Below, piece by piece: positions 1 to 9,052 of a stretch of DNA of 64,000 bases. Source of the stretch: Yaniella halotolerans DSM 15476 (GTDB taxonomy: Bacteria; Actinomycetota; Actinomycetes; Actinomycetales; Micrococcaceae); contig NZ_ATVQ01000003.1 of assembly GCF_000420805.1 (NCBI RefSeq), forward strand, positions 1-64,000, given 5' to 3'. Below the pieces are notes generated by a model. It was not told where the DNA came from and searched no databases. It worked only from the letters and a program-made list of their open reading frames with translations. Position numbers and translations under genes: made by a program. The stretch's first letter is position 1. Each line of letters begins with the position of its first letter.

Positions 1-249
1 CATCATCCGCCACACCCGGACCAGCTGCTTTTTCGCATTCTGAGAGTACTTGGTGGGTTTGTGATTGCGCCGGTCGATGCGCACCACGTTTTTGACCCCA
101 AGGGTCTTGGAAGTCAGATACCGCCGAGCTGTGGACCGACCGGCCCCGGTCGAGGCACAGAACTGATCGATAATCTCTGATTTCTCTGCTTTGGTTCCGG
201 TGCGGTAATCGGTGCGCAATTGCTTGGTGACTTCTATGCGTGTAGCCAT
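1..249 (-). CDS. Transposase, N-terminal part (runs off left edge)
   Basis: The minus strand reads open for 83 codons from an ATG at 249 to the window edge, with a GGAAAG ribosome binding site about 7 nt upstream. The product is basic. It has a Lys-Ser-Glu-Ile-Ile-Asp-Gln-Phe segment followed by Thr-Gly-x-Gly-Arg-Ser-Thr-Ala-Arg-Arg-Tyr-Leu, which resembles the helix-turn-helix start of integrase-core (DDE) insertion sequence transposases in which a KxxILDEF..TGYxRKYA segment precedes the catalytic core. The catalytic part lies outside the window, so I cannot say whether the element is intact. A second in-frame ATG at 270 lacks a better ribosome site. Family assignment is by pattern only. Confidence 0.55.
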   Translation of the reverse strand, partial: MATRIEVTKQLRTDYRTGTKAEKSEIIDQFCASTGAGRSTARRYLTSKTLGVKNVVRIDRRNHKPTKYSQNAKKQLVRVWRMM

Positions 250-611
250 CGAGGTTCTTTCCTTCTTCATAACTTCAGGCTAGAGTCTCGCGCTCACGGT
301 CTGTGAGGCACGACACGAGCTAGACGCTCAATATGAATAAGGTACGTCGCCGTTTTGCGATGCTGCCGGTTCCGTAGTATCGTAGGTAGCTGTTGTGCGT
401 GTCCTCCCGGATCGCAAGCGCAGCATGGCCCGACGCAGTTGCATCGTCGTAGGGTCGTTGCAGCACCGGGAACGAACGGACCCGGCATCACGCCAGTCCT
501 CACCTGGTGTACCGGATGCACCGTTAACTTAACAGCGATTTCGCGTCGTTGGTTCTCACGACCACACGTAGCTTCGCTAACCGAACACCGACATACGAAG
601 GCTAATACATA
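250..611. other. Intergenic region: end of the transposase element and rplM leader
   Basis: These 362 bases hold no convincing gene. Two modest GC-rich hairpins lie in what would be the rplM leader: CCGGG 466-470 with CCCGG 481-485, and GGTG 506-509 with CACC 519-522. A weak promoter candidate is TTGCGA 355-360, 17 nt, TATCGT 378-383. The structured leader could be an autoregulatory L13 target, but I cannot match it to a known leader family. An end of the insertion element should lie near 250-300, but I could not pick out its inverted repeat. Confidence 0.3.
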
Positions 612-1055
612 GTGCGTACGTTTACACCAACGCCAGACGACGTTGATCGTCAATGGCACGTCATTGACGCCACCGATGTGGTGCTTGGACGTCTTGCCAG
701 CCAGGTGGCAACGCTGCTGCGCGGCAAGCACAAGCCCACTTTTGCACCTCACATGGACATGGGCGATTTCGTCATCATTGTCAATGCTGAAAAAGTCGCT
801 TTGACTGGCGCCAAGCTCGAAAAGAAGCAAGCTTACCGTCACTCCGGTTACCCGGGTGGCCTCACCTCAACGTCTTATGCTGAACTGCTGGAAAAAAACC
901 CAGTTCACGCTGTTGAGAAGGCAATCAAAGGCATGCTGCCATCAAACCGCCTCTCAGACCAGATGATTAAGAAACTCAAGGTCTACGAAGGCACCGAACA
1001 CCCACATGCTGCACAGCAGCCAAAAGAATTCGTTATCGATCAGGTTGCCCAGTAG
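612..1055 (+). CDS. rplM: 50S ribosomal protein L13
   Basis: This is a component of the large ribosomal subunit and an early assembly protein. The 147-residue length is normal for the family. The typical L13 features are present: a Trp-His-Val-Ile-Asp-Ala start, Leu-Gly-Arg-Leu-Ala-Ser, a Gly-Asp-x-Val-Ile-Ile-Val-Asn-Ala core, Lys-Tyr/[10 protein letters not shown], and a Gly-Met-Leu-Pro segment. The start is a GTG with an AAGG ribosome site about 10 nt upstream. It is followed 28 nt later by rpsI, the usual bacterial L13-S9 operon. The transposase fragment upstream separates it from whatever normally precedes it. Confidence 0.97.
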   Translation: MRTFTPTPDDVDRQWHVIDATDVVLGRLASQVATLLRGKHKPTFAPHMDMGDFVIIVNAEKVALTGAKLEKKQAYRHSGYPGGLTSTSYAELLEKNPVHAVEKAIKGMLPSNRLSDQMIKKLKVYEGTEHPHAAQQPKEFVIDQVAQ

Positions 1056-1083
1056 GGTCACACTCTAAGTTCAAGGAGAACCC

Positions 1084-1581
1084 ATGACTGAAAACGTCAA
1101 TGAGATCGCTGAGGACCAGGAGCTGACCAGCTACACCTCGGAATCTGCCAATACCCCCGTCACCGAAGAAGTGACCGAACGACCACCACTGACCCAGTCC
1201 GGTCAGGCTGTTGGTCGTCGTAAGCGCGCCATCGCCCGTGTCCGCCTGATCCCAGGTACCGGTTCATGGAAAATCAATGGTCGCGACCTCGACACTTACT
1301 TCCCGAACAAACTGCACCAGCAGGAAGTCAACGACCCATTCCGTATCCTCGAGCTGTCCGGCGCATACGACGTCGTTGCACTCGTACACGGTGGTGGGCC
1401 ATCCGGCCAAGCCGGTGCTGTCCGCCTCGGCGTTGCACGCGCGCTCAACGAGATTGACCGCGAAAATAACCGTGGCCCGCTGAAAAAAGCAGGCTACCTG
1501 ACTCGCGATGCTCGCGCAGTAGAGCGGAAGAAAGCCGGTCTCAAGAAGGCCCGCAAGGCTCCGCAGTACTCGAAGCGTTAA
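1084..1581 (+). CDS. rpsI: 30S ribosomal protein S9
   Basis: S9 is a small-subunit ribosomal protein whose C-terminal basic tail reaches the P-site tRNA. The 165 residues include an acidic N-terminal extension of about 40 residues, common in actinobacterial S9, before the conserved Gly-Arg-Arg-Lys-x-Ala-Ile-Ala-Arg-Val segment. The core has the Gly-Gly-Gly-x-Ser-Gly-Gln-Ala-Gly-Ala-x-Arg-x-Gly motif, and the protein ends in the invariant Tyr-Ser-Lys-Arg. A strong AAGGAGA ribosome site precedes the ATG. It is cotranscribed with rplM and closed by the terminator at 1598-1632. Confidence 0.97.
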   Translation: MTENVNEIAEDQELTSYTSESANTPVTEEVTERPPLTQSGQAVGRRKRAIARVRLIPGTGSWKINGRDLDTYFPNKLHQQEVNDPFRILELSGAYDVVALVHGGGPSGQAGAVRLGVARALNEIDRENNRGPLKKAGYLTRDARAVERKKAGLKKARKAPQYSKR

Positions 1582-1597
1582 TTCGCCCACAGTTCTC

Positions 1598-1632
1598 AAA
1601 ACATCCGTCAACGCTATGTTGGCGGATGTTTT
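1598..1632 (+). terminator. Rho-independent terminator after rpsI
   Basis: A 15-bp stem (1598-1612 with 1618-1632, one G-U pair) encloses a 5-nt loop. The A-rich and T-rich flanks make it usable in both directions. It ends the rplM-rpsI operon 17 nt after the rpsI stop and isolates it from the hydantoinase genes. Confidence 0.9.
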
Positions 1633-1759
1633 GTTTAACCACAAATTTCTTAGAACGCTCCGACATCTCAGCGAGAATCGACCATGTCACCAAGCCGCCC
1701 ATCACGATACGATCGGAAGGAGAACAGAACCTTATTCGGTCAAGGGGCGTGACACGAAG

Positions 1760-3793
1760 ATGATGAGCCAAACTGATGGCCAACTCCACATGGCAGTCGA
1801 CACCGGTGGAACGTTCACCGATGTGGCCGTGCGCGGTGACGACGGCCAAATGGCCGTGTGGAAACTTCCTTCAACACCGTCTGCTCCAGATGACGCGGTG
1901 ATAGCAGGTGTTCAAGGAGCCCTTGAACGTGTGGGTCGTTCACCGGAAGAACTCACCCGATTTGTCCACGGCAGTACAGTCGCCACCAATACGGTGATCA
2001 CCCGTGACGGCGCCCGCGTCGGCATGATCACCACCCAGGGATTTCGTGATGTGCTGGCCATCGCCCATCAGTCTCGACCCGCGATCTATGATCAACACAA
2101 GCGTCGACCTGAGCCGCTCATTGTTCAAGAAGCCATCGTTGAGGCAACACAACGCATGGATGCTGGGGGAACAGTACTGGTAGAACTCGACGAAGCTGCC
2201 CTAGCCGAAACACTCAAACCGTTGGCAGCCATGGAACTCGACGTCATCGTGGTCTCGTTTCTCAACGCCTATGTCAATCCCAAACACGAACAACGCGCTG
2301 CAACCATCGTTCAAGACGCCGGTGTAGCCCCGCAGGTCGTCGCAGCCACAAGCATCTGCGCTGAAATGCGCGAATACGAGCGCAGTTCAACGGCAGCCAT
2401 CAACGCGTATGTTTCCCCCAAAATTACCGGGTACATCCAACGGCTCGAGCAAGGACTGACCAAGACTGGGATGAAAACTGGGTGGCGGATGATGCAGTCA
2501 TCCGGTGGGTTGCTTAGCCCCAGCGATGCCGCAGAACATCCGGCACGCACGGTCCTGTCTGGACTGGCGGGGGGAGTGGTTGGTGCCGCGAATTGGTCCA
2601 AACATCTGGGGCTACGGCGAACCGTTTCCTTCGACATTGGTGGCACGTCCACCGATATCGCTCTGATTCGCGACGGGGTCCCCGATGAAACCCTAGCGTC
2701 CGAGATCGCTGGGTTGCCCCTCCAGCTTCCAGCAGTCGATGTCCACACCATTGGAGCCGGAGGTGGGTCGATTGCCTGGTTGGATTCGGGAGGCGGTCTA
2801 CGGGTGGGACCGCACTCATCAGGCGCCGAACCAGGACCCATTAGCTATCAGCGCGGCGGCCAAGAACCAACCGTCACAGATGCTCACGTAGTTTTGGGCC
2901 GACTCGGCGATGAATTGCTTGGCGGAGAATTCCAACTCGACGCCGCTGCAGCACGCGAAGCGATGGCCACGTGGGGCGAAACTATCGGGCTGAGTGCCGA
3001 AGACACGGCTGAAGGCATCTTGCGCGTCATCACCGCAACGATGTCCCGCGGGATCCGGAAAGTCTCGGTCGAGCGAGGCATCGACCTACGCTCCTGTGAC
3101 TTGATGGCCTTCGGAGGTGCTGGACCGCTACACGCGGCAGATCTAGCGAGAGAACTGGGTATGCAATCTGCGGTTATTCCACCCCGACCAGGTATCGCAT
3201 CGGCGGTCGGCATGCTTGATGCACCCATCCGCCACGACTATGCCACCAGCGTCGAAGCAAAGACGAGCTCAACCCTGGCAGAACTGCAAGACGTCTTCGA
3301 CACCATGCGTGAACGTGCAGCAGACCAGCTCGACGATCCAACCGCTGAAACCAACTACGAATTGCTGGTTGATGCCCGATACATTGGTCAATCATATGAG
3401 CTCACGGTCGCCTACGACCCCGAGTGGGAACGCCAGCAAACACTGTTTGAAGAAGCCCACGAACAAAACTACGGGTTCGCCGATCCAGATGCTTTGATGG
3501 AAATCGTGGTGGCCCGACTGGTGGTGACCCAGCAGCTCGAGCACGGTGCTTTAGAATCTGTGGCCTCCATCGATGCTGAGGTGACACCCACGAGCCACCG
3601 GGATGTGTATATTGACGGAGCCTGGCGGGAAGTGCCGATATATGATCGCACCACATTCGGTGCAAAGACTGTGATCGAGGGGCCCGCGGTGATTGAACAG
3701 TTCGATTCAACCATTTATGTTCGTCCCGACCAGATAGCTGAAAATGACACTTACGACTTCCTGCACATACGCCAGGCAACGGAACAGGAGTGA
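1760..3793 (+). CDS. hyuA: Hydantoinase/oxoprolinase family protein, HyuA-type subunit
   Basis: This is the ATP-dependent subunit of the N-methylhydantoinase / 5-oxoprolinase / acetone carboxylase superfamily. It carries the N-terminal phosphate-binding motif Asp-Thr-Gly-Gly-Thr-Phe-Thr-Asp at residues 14-21, a second Asp-Ile-Gly-Gly-Thr-Ser-Thr-Asp mid-protein, and a Gly-Ala-Gly-Gly-Gly-Ser loop, in the Hydant_A_N then Hydantoinase_A order. Length is 677 residues, normal for HyuA. I start at ATG 1760; a longer reading to 1616 would run through the rpsI terminator. Its stop overlaps the start region of the HyuB gene, so the two are translationally coupled. The true substrate (hydantoin, 5-oxoproline or another lactam) cannot be read from sequence. 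Confidence 0.85.
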   Translation: MMSQTDGQLHMAVDTGGTFTDVAVRGDDGQMAVWKLPSTPSAPDDAVIAGVQGALERVGRSPEELTRFVHGSTVATNTVITRDGARVGMITTQGFRDVLAIAHQSRPAIYDQHKRRPEPLIVQEAIVEATQRMDAGGTVLVELDEAALAETLKPLAAMELDVIVVSFLNAYVNPKHEQRAATIVQDAGVAPQVVAATSICAEMREYERSSTAAINAYVSPKITGYIQRLEQGLTKTGMKTGWRMMQSSGGLLSPSDAAEHPARTVLSGLAGGVVGAANWSKHLGLRRTVSFDIGGTSTDIALIRDGVPDETLASEIAGLPLQLPAVDVHTIGAGGGSIAWLDSGGGLRVGPHSSGAEPGPISYQRGGQEPTVTDAHVVLGRLGDELLGGEFQLDAAAAREAMATWGETIGLSAEDTAEGILRVITATMSRGIRKVSVERGIDLRSCDLMAFGGAGPLHAADLARELGMQSAVIPPRPGIASAVGMLDAPIRHDYATSVEAKTSSTLAELQDVFDTMRERAADQLDDPTAETNYELLVDARYIGQSYELTVAYDPEWERQQTLFEEAHEQNYGFADPDALMEIVVARLVVTQQLEHGALESVASIDAEVTPTSHRDVYIDGAWREVPIYDRTTFGAKTVIEGPAVIEQFDSTIYVRPDQIAENDTYDFLHIRQATEQE

Positions 3794-3795
3794 CT

Positions 3796-5382
3796 ATGCG
3801 TGATGCAACACTGAACCCGGTCGAACTAGAAATCGCGCGAAACCGCCTGGAATCAATCTCCGAAGAAGTCGGCACCGCACTCATACAAACCAGTTACTCA
3901 CCCAATATTAAAGACCGGCGAGACTGTTCGGCGGGCATCTATGGCCCGGACGGCATGCTCATCTCCCAAGCAGAACACATTCCGCTGCACCTGGGGCTCA
4001 TGCCCACATTGATCAAAAACGCTCTGGCCTCCTACGGCACTGAACATTTGGTAGACGGCGACGTCCTGGTGACCAACAACCCCTACCTCGGCGGGTCACA
4101 TCTGCCCGATATGTGCGTCATTACCCCCGTGTTCTGGCAGGACACACTCGTTGCAGTGGTCGCAAATATGGCCCACCATGTCGATGTCGGCGGTATCACG
4201 CCGGGCTCCATGGCGACCCATGCCACCGAAATCTTCCAAGAAGGCATCCGCATTCCACCGGTGAAGCTGTTTGCAGCAGGCGAGTTGCGTCATGAGCTCT
4301 TGGCCGTTCTCTTGACTAATATTCGCACCCACGATAAAACTCGCGGTGACATCATGGCACAGGTCGCAGCCAACCGGTTGGGAGAACGCCGGCTCCACGA
4401 ACTGTTGGAAGAGTGGGGCAACCAGCGCTTTGGGGTGTCAGCCACAGCACTGGTGGAGTACGCTGCTCGTCGCACCCGCTCAGCCATCGAGCAGCTACCC
4501 GACGGGACCGGAATATTCACCGATTATCTGGAGCACGACGGGAACCAAGAAAATCCGTTGGCTATCACAGCAAGAGTCCAAGTCGAAGGCGACCACCTGA
4601 CCGTAGACTTTTCCGAGACCACCGACCAGGTAGCCGGAGCCGTCAACTGTTCCTGGGCGGTGACCGAAGGATGCGTCGCCTACGTCATCAAACTTCTGAC
4701 CGACTCATCTTTGCCATCCAATGCAGGACTCATGGAACCCATCGACGTCACAACTCGGGAAGGCTCCCTGGTGGCTGCCACGTTCCCGGCACCTGTATCC
4801 AACGGCAATATTCAAACGTCACAGCGGATCGTAGACGCCCTGCTCGGTGCGTTTCACCAATTCGCCCCCGAGTACGTGCCGGCGGCATCTTCTGGCTCGA
4901 TGTCCATCATGACCATCGGCGGATTTGACCAGGACACCGGCCAATATTTCTCCTATGTTGAGACCTATGGTGGAGGCCAGGGAGCCATGCCTGATCAAGC
5001 AGGTGCCTCTGCGATCCACACGCACATGACCAATACACGCAATACCCCGTGCGAAGTGATCGAACGGGAATATCCATTACGGGTCGAGGCCTATCGCATC
5101 GTCGAAAACACCGGCGGAGCCGGACACTACCCCGGAGGTGATGGACTCCTGCGTCGTCTTACCCTGACCCGCGGCACCGCTCAGGTGGTGGCCGGCACCT
5201 CGCGCGTTACCACCGCCCCGTGGGGGTTAGAAGGCGGCAGCGACGGCCGACCCGGCAAGGTGATACGACATGGTAACGATGGCGACGAACTTCGTGAATC
5301 CATGACCCGTTTCGAGGTTTCTGCAGGCGAGGGGATCACGATTCAAACCGCCGGTGGCGGGGGCTACGGTCAAGGTCAATAA
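3796..5382 (+). CDS. hyuB: Hydantoinase B/oxoprolinase family protein, HyuB-type subunit
   Basis: This is the partner subunit that works with HyuA in ATP-driven ring opening of cyclic amides. The 528 residues match the hydantoinase B family: an Ile-Lys-Asp-Arg-Arg-Asp-Cys-Ser segment near the start, Asn-Asn-Pro-Tyr-Leu-Gly-Gly-Ser-His-Leu-Pro-Asp, and a C-terminal Gly-Gly-Ala-Gly-x-Tyr-Pro-Gly-Gly-Asp-Gly plus a Gly-Gly-Gly-Gly-Tyr-Gly tail. ATG 3796 has an AGGAG site 5 nt upstream; a GTG at 3790 overlapping the hyuA stop is the alternative. The aldehyde dehydrogenase gene follows 29 nt later, suggesting a three-gene catabolic operon. Confidence 0.87.
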   Translation: MRDATLNPVELEIARNRLESISEEVGTALIQTSYSPNIKDRRDCSAGIYGPDGMLISQAEHIPLHLGLMPTLIKNALASYGTEHLVDGDVLVTNNPYLGGSHLPDMCVITPVFWQDTLVAVVANMAHHVDVGGITPGSMATHATEIFQEGIRIPPVKLFAAGELRHELLAVLLTNIRTHDKTRGDIMAQVAANRLGERRLHELLEEWGNQRFGVSATALVEYAARRTRSAIEQLPDGTGIFTDYLEHDGNQENPLAITARVQVEGDHLTVDFSETTDQVAGAVNCSWAVTEGCVAYVIKLLTDSSLPSNAGLMEPIDVTTREGSLVAATFPAPVSNGNIQTSQRIVDALLGAFHQFAPEYVPAASSGSMSIMTIGGFDQDTGQYFSYVETYGGGQGAMPDQAGASAIHTHMTNTRNTPCEVIEREYPLRVEAYRIVENTGGAGHYPGGDGLLRRLTLTRGTAQVVAGTSRVTTAPWGLEGGSDGRPGKVIRHGNDGDELRESMTRFEVSAGEGITIQTAGGGGYGQGQ

Positions 5383-5411
5383 CCTGGTCACAACACGATG
5401 AAAGGTGACAC

Positions 5412-6854
5412 ATGTCTGCCGCAACAACTATCGCGGAAGTTCAACAGGTATATGCTAGCGGACGCACCCGAAGTGTCGCATGGCGTCTGAGCCAACTAGC
5501 TGCACTTCAACAACTCCTCGAGGATAATGGCCCGACGCTGGAAGCGGCTCTGGCTCAAGATCTAGGGAAAAATGGGTTCGAAGCCTGGGTCTCTGAAATT
5601 GGACAGGTTCTCACCGAAATCCGTTGGCTTCGAAAACACACCGCCCCGTGGGCAAAACCTCAACGAGTTCGCACCCCGCTCGCGCTGTGGCCGGCCAAGT
5701 CGATGATCGAACATGAACCACGCGGAACAGTCTTGATCATTGCACCCTGGAATTACCCGGTCATGTTGGGGCTCTCACCGCTGGCGGGTGCGGTAGCAGC
5801 CGGTAATGCCGTGGTGCTCAAACCATCCGAGGTTGGCAGTGCCGTAGAAACCGTGCTGCAGGAATTAATCCCCTATTACCTGGACCCCCATGCGATCCGT
5901 GTGGTGACCGGCGGGCCCGATGTTGTACACGAGATGATTGATGCTCGACCCGATTACGTATTTTTCACCGGGTCACCGAAAGTGGGCTCAATCATCGCCA
6001 CGGCCTGTGCAGAACGCCTGATCGAATACACCCTGGAACTTGGCGGACAATCACCGGCTTATGTGCACCACGATGCAGATCTGGCCACGGCCGCCTCTCG
6101 TCTGGTGTGGAGCAAATACCTCAACGCAGGACAAACCTGCGTGGCCCCGAACCACATCTATGCCCACGAATCGATAGCCGAGGATCTTGTCACGGCGATG
6201 ATCAAAGAAGTGCGTCGCCAATTTGGCAAAGACCACGCGCGGGATCCAAGCTATCCGCGCATGATTACTGCAGACCACACTAAATCTCTGGTAGAACTTC
6301 TTGCTGAGACCGCAGGTGACGTGGTCTACGGCGGGAACTGCACACCATCCAAGCGCTATTTCGACCCCACAATCGTCACCAATGTGAACGAAGACGACGC
6401 GTTAATGTCTCGTGAGCTCTTTGGCCCCGTCCTACCGGTCATTACCGTCAACGATGCTGACGATGCTCTCGATCGGATAGCCAAACGTGAGAACCCGTTG
6501 GCTTTCTACCTCTTCACCCAATCAGAAGCACTCAAAGACCATGTTCTGCCACGGATCGTTGCCGGGGGAATAGGCATCAACGTGCCGCTAATGCACTTGG
6601 CAACACCCCATATGCCATTTGGCGGTGTGGGGAGCTCTGGTCACGGCAGGTATCACGGGATCTGGTCCCTGCGCACGTTCAGCCATGAACGCGCCGTATT
6701 AGATAAACCGGTTAAACCAGACACCCTGAAACTCGTGAAGCATCCGGCACCATTCTGGGCACATTGGGCGGTGCGCAAGCTCCTCACCGGTGGATATAAT
6801 CCGGGCCGGGATCTAGCACGTGCCCGCAGTTACCGAAATCAGCCCTTGGACTAG
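5412..6854 (+). CDS. Aldehyde dehydrogenase (ALDH3-like)
   Basis: NAD(P)-dependent oxidation of an aldehyde to a carboxylate. The 480-residue protein has the ALDH signatures: Ala-Pro-Trp-Asn-Tyr-Pro at 111-116, Phe-Thr-Gly-Ser near 185-188, the general base in Leu-Glu-Leu-Gly-Gly (Glu209) and the nucleophile in Gly-Gln-Thr-Cys (Cys243). The short length, the lack of a long N-terminal arm and the hydrophobic tail after residue 430 fit the class 3 / fatty-aldehyde branch. It has an AAAGGTGA ribosome site and lies directly after hyuAB, so it may oxidise an aldehyde released in the same pathway. That link is inferred from position only. Confidence 0.88.
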   Translation: MSAATTIAEVQQVYASGRTRSVAWRLSQLAALQQLLEDNGPTLEAALAQDLGKNGFEAWVSEIGQVLTEIRWLRKHTAPWAKPQRVRTPLALWPAKSMIEHEPRGTVLIIAPWNYPVMLGLSPLAGAVAAGNAVVLKPSEVGSAVETVLQELIPYYLDPHAIRVVTGGPDVVHEMIDARPDYVFFTGSPKVGSIIATACAERLIEYTLELGGQSPAYVHHDADLATAASRLVWSKYLNAGQTCVAPNHIYAHESIAEDLVTAMIKEVRRQFGKDHARDPSYPRMITADHTKSLVELLAETAGDVVYGGNCTPSKRYFDPTIVTNVNEDDALMSRELFGPVLPVITVNDADDALDRIAKRENPLAFYLFTQSEALKDHVLPRIVAGGIGINVPLMHLATPHMPFGGVGSSGHGRYHGIWSLRTFSHERAVLDKPVKPDTLKLVKHPAPFWAHWAVRKLLTGGYNPGRDLARARSYRNQPLD

Positions 6855-7350
6855 CTCATGAAGAAGGGCCCGCTGGGTGGCCATTGCAATCACAGGGGCA
6901 TCCCGTCTGATCCTAGGAAAAGAAAAATCCTCCAGTAATGCCCAGAAACCGCTAAAATATAGAGAATCTAGTCGCTGTGACAGGAAGGAGACTGAGCCAC
7001 GATGGGCCATACCGACTCCGTGATCCATCACGAATTCGAAATGCCTGCCCGTGATTTTTCGTCTTCTCTTGTCTGTCGAGGCCGAAACAGCATGCTTGAC
7101 CCTGGTCTCAACCAACGATCAACATCGAGCATGCCTCGAGACAATACGGCAGGTATGCAAGGTCTTGCCATACTGTGGAATGGCCACGTCGTGAGTGCCG
7201 CGACCAGAACCGCTCACATGTGGGCCGATATTCCTGTCGAACGCCGACAAAGTTTACGGCAGAAGCTTTCCAATTATCCAAAAATATGCAGTCCGACTCC
7301 TGTGCGTCACAACGCCGTGCAGATCTGCAGGTCACAAAGAATTGAAAACA
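6855..7350. other. 496-base region before glmM, no confident gene
   Basis: No recognised coding sequence. A TAAAAT at 6953-6958 and a strong AGGAAGGAG at 6982-6990 precede an ATG at 7002 that opens 118 codons. The reading overlaps the glmM start and its composition looks random, so I do not call it. Two imperfect hairpins are visible: one around a GCATGC within 7128-7142, and one pairing GTATG-CAAG with CTTGC-CATAC within 7153-7172. The glmM promoter must be in this stretch but I cannot place it firmly. Confidence 0.35.
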
Positions 7351-8694
7351 ATGTCTAAATTATTTGGTACCGACGGTGTTCGAGGCGTAGCCAACGAGAA
7401 AATCACCGTTGAACTTGCAACGAAACTCTCTCAGGCAGCGGCCGAAGTCCTCGGCCATGAAGACTCTGCCAACCGCCGTCCGAAAGCCGTCGTTGCTCGA
7501 GACCCACGAATCTCGTCGGAATTTATTAACGCTGCCGTGTCAGCGGGCTTGGCCTCCTCGGGGGTCGATGTTTTCGACGCTGGAGTGCTACCAACGCCTG
7601 CAGCTGCCTTTCTCGTGGATGATATCAACGCCGACTTCGGCGTGATGATTTCGGCGTCGCACAACCCGGCACCAGATAATGGCATCAAATTCTTATCCCG
7701 CGGCGGTGAGAAGCTCACCGACGCACAAGAAGACCGCATTTTGGAACAGCTGGAGCACGAGCCTCGCCGACCGATCGGAGCAGAGGTTGGTCGCGTACGT
7801 CGCTTCTCGGATGCAGAAGACCGTTATGCACTGCACCTGCTGAAGACGATGCCGAATCGGCTAGAAGGCATGAAGATCGTTATCGATGCCGCACACGGTG
7901 CTGGTTCCGGGGTGGCACCAGAGGTGTTCACGCAAGCCGGTGCCGAAGTAGTAGTGATCGGTGCCGACCCGGATGGCTTGAACATCAACCACAATTACGG
8001 TTCAACCCACATGGAGAATCTCCAGGCCGCCGTGCTCGAGCACGGCGCGGATCTCGGTGTCGCACTCGACGGCGACGCCGATCGTTTCCTTGCAGTCGAT
8101 CACAAGGGAACCATCGTTGACGGTGACCAGATCATGGCAATGATGGCTGTTGCGCTTAAGGATCAGGGGGCGCTGAAGGACGATACCCTCGTGGTGACGG
8201 TGATGAGTAACCTCGGTCTGAAATTGGCGATGCAGCAACACGATATCAACGTGGTCGAGACGAAAGTGGGCGACCGCTACGTCCTAGAAGCAATGGCTGC
8301 CAATCAGGCTTCGTTAGGCGGTGAGCAGTCAGGGCATATTATCTTCTCACAATGGGCTACCACCGGAGACGGGATCCTGACCGGCCTGCAGCTCGCGGCC
8401 CGCATGAACGCCACCAAGAAGAAGTTGGCCGATCTGGCGACCGTTATGACACGTTTGCCGCAGGTCTTGATTAATGTGAAAGACGTAGACAAAGCTGCGG
8501 TCGATAGCCACTCGGTCGTGAAACAAGAAGTGGTCGCCGTTGAATCCCAACTCGGAGAAACAGGACGGGTCTTGTTGCGACAGTCAGGTACCGAGCCAGT
8601 CGTTCGTGTCATGGTTGAAGCCGCTGATAAAGCCACCGCGCAGCAACAAGCACAGTACTTAGCTGATGTGGTATCCGAGAACCTGCCACTGTGA
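7351..8694 (+). CDS. glmM: Phosphoglucosamine mutase
   Basis: GlmM converts glucosamine-6-phosphate to glucosamine-1-phosphate for UDP-N-acetylglucosamine and cell wall synthesis in the cytoplasm. The start at 7351 gives the canonical N-terminus ([10 protein letters not shown]). The phosphoserine loop Ser-Ala-Ser-His-Asn-Pro places the catalytic Ser at 103, the metal loop Asp-Gly-Asp-Ala-Asp-Arg is present, and the sugar loop Gly-Glu-Gln-Ser-Gly-His and C-terminal Arg-x-Ser-Gly-Thr-Glu-Pro are intact. 447 residues is typical. The frame stays open upstream to 7195, but that extension has no homology signal. rplM-rpsI-glmM are normally neighbours in actinobacteria; here 5.6 kb separate them. 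Confidence 0.96.
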   Translation: MSKLFGTDGVRGVANEKITVELATKLSQAAAEVLGHEDSANRRPKAVVARDPRISSEFINAAVSAGLASSGVDVFDAGVLPTPAAAFLVDDINADFGVMISASHNPAPDNGIKFLSRGGEKLTDAQEDRILEQLEHEPRRPIGAEVGRVRRFSDAEDRYALHLLKTMPNRLEGMKIVIDAAHGAGSGVAPEVFTQAGAEVVVIGADPDGLNINHNYGSTHMENLQAAVLEHGADLGVALDGDADRFLAVDHKGTIVDGDQIMAMMAVALKDQGALKDDTLVVTVMSNLGLKLAMQQHDINVVETKVGDRYVLEAMAANQASLGGEQSGHIIFSQWATTGDGILTGLQLAARMNATKKKLADLATVMTRLPQVLINVKDVDKAAVDSHSVVKQEVVAVESQLGETGRVLLRQSGTEPVVRVMVEAADKATAQQQAQYLADVVSENLPL

Positions 8695-8978
8695 CACAGC
8701 AAAATTCTGAAGAGCCATTCGAGACAGACCGGCACAAACACGGTTACTTCGAGCGGGACGTCGACGACTTCCATCGCGAAGCAAACGTTCTCGCGGGGCA
8801 CGACCCGCAGAGCGTTTCGGCTGACCCACCCGAGAATCTGCGGTTCCGCCGTCTTGTAGTCTTTGCGACCCTGACGATCATGGGGCTGTGCGCAGCCGCG
8901 ATAGCACTTGGACTCATGGCTCTGCCAGAGTGTGAGAATCCGCAATACAACTGGATGCCTTGTATTCCGAATCTCTAA
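8691..8978 (+). CDS. Small single-pass membrane protein of unknown function
   Basis: 95 residues: a charged, His- and Asp-rich N-terminal half, one hydrophobic segment at about residues 55-78, and a short tail with two cysteines (81 and 91). The GTG start overlaps the glmM stop by 4 nt, so it is probably translationally coupled to glmM. I do not recognise the family. The terminator at 8998-9027 follows the stop by 19 nt. It could be a membrane adaptor of cell-wall synthesis, but that rests only on its neighbour. Confidence 0.6.
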   Translation: MTQQNSEEPFETDRHKHGYFERDVDDFHREANVLAGHDPQSVSADPPENLRFRRLVVFATLTIMGLCAAAIALGLMALPECENPQYNWMPCIPNL

Positions 8979-8997
8979 GTCGTTGAAAAGATAGAAA

Positions 8998-9027
8998 GCC
9001 GCCGAACATCAGTGTTCGGCGGCCTTT
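8998..9027. terminator. Terminator between glmM operon and mscL
   Basis: A perfect 11-bp GC-rich stem (8998-9008 with 9013-9023) with a 4-nt loop and a short T run on the plus side. It sits between two convergent transcripts and could serve both. Confidence 0.8.
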
Positions 9028-9052
9028 GCCATAAAAGTTGTAGGTGCGGGGT

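Noticed and set aside
355-612. 85-codon plus-strand reading ahead of rplM
   Set aside because: No ribosome site, no protein-like composition, and it lies across the rplM leader; its reverse shadow at 294-842 overlaps a certain ribosomal gene.
1616-1759. Longer N-terminus for the HyuA protein
   Set aside because: It would start inside the rpsI terminator stem; the conserved Asp-Thr-Gly-Gly-Thr motif is reached properly from ATG 1760.
7002-7358. 118-codon reading before glmM with a strong AGGAAGGAG nearby
   Set aside because: The ribosome site is 11 nt from the ATG, the reading overlaps the glmM start and has random-looking composition; not called without homology.
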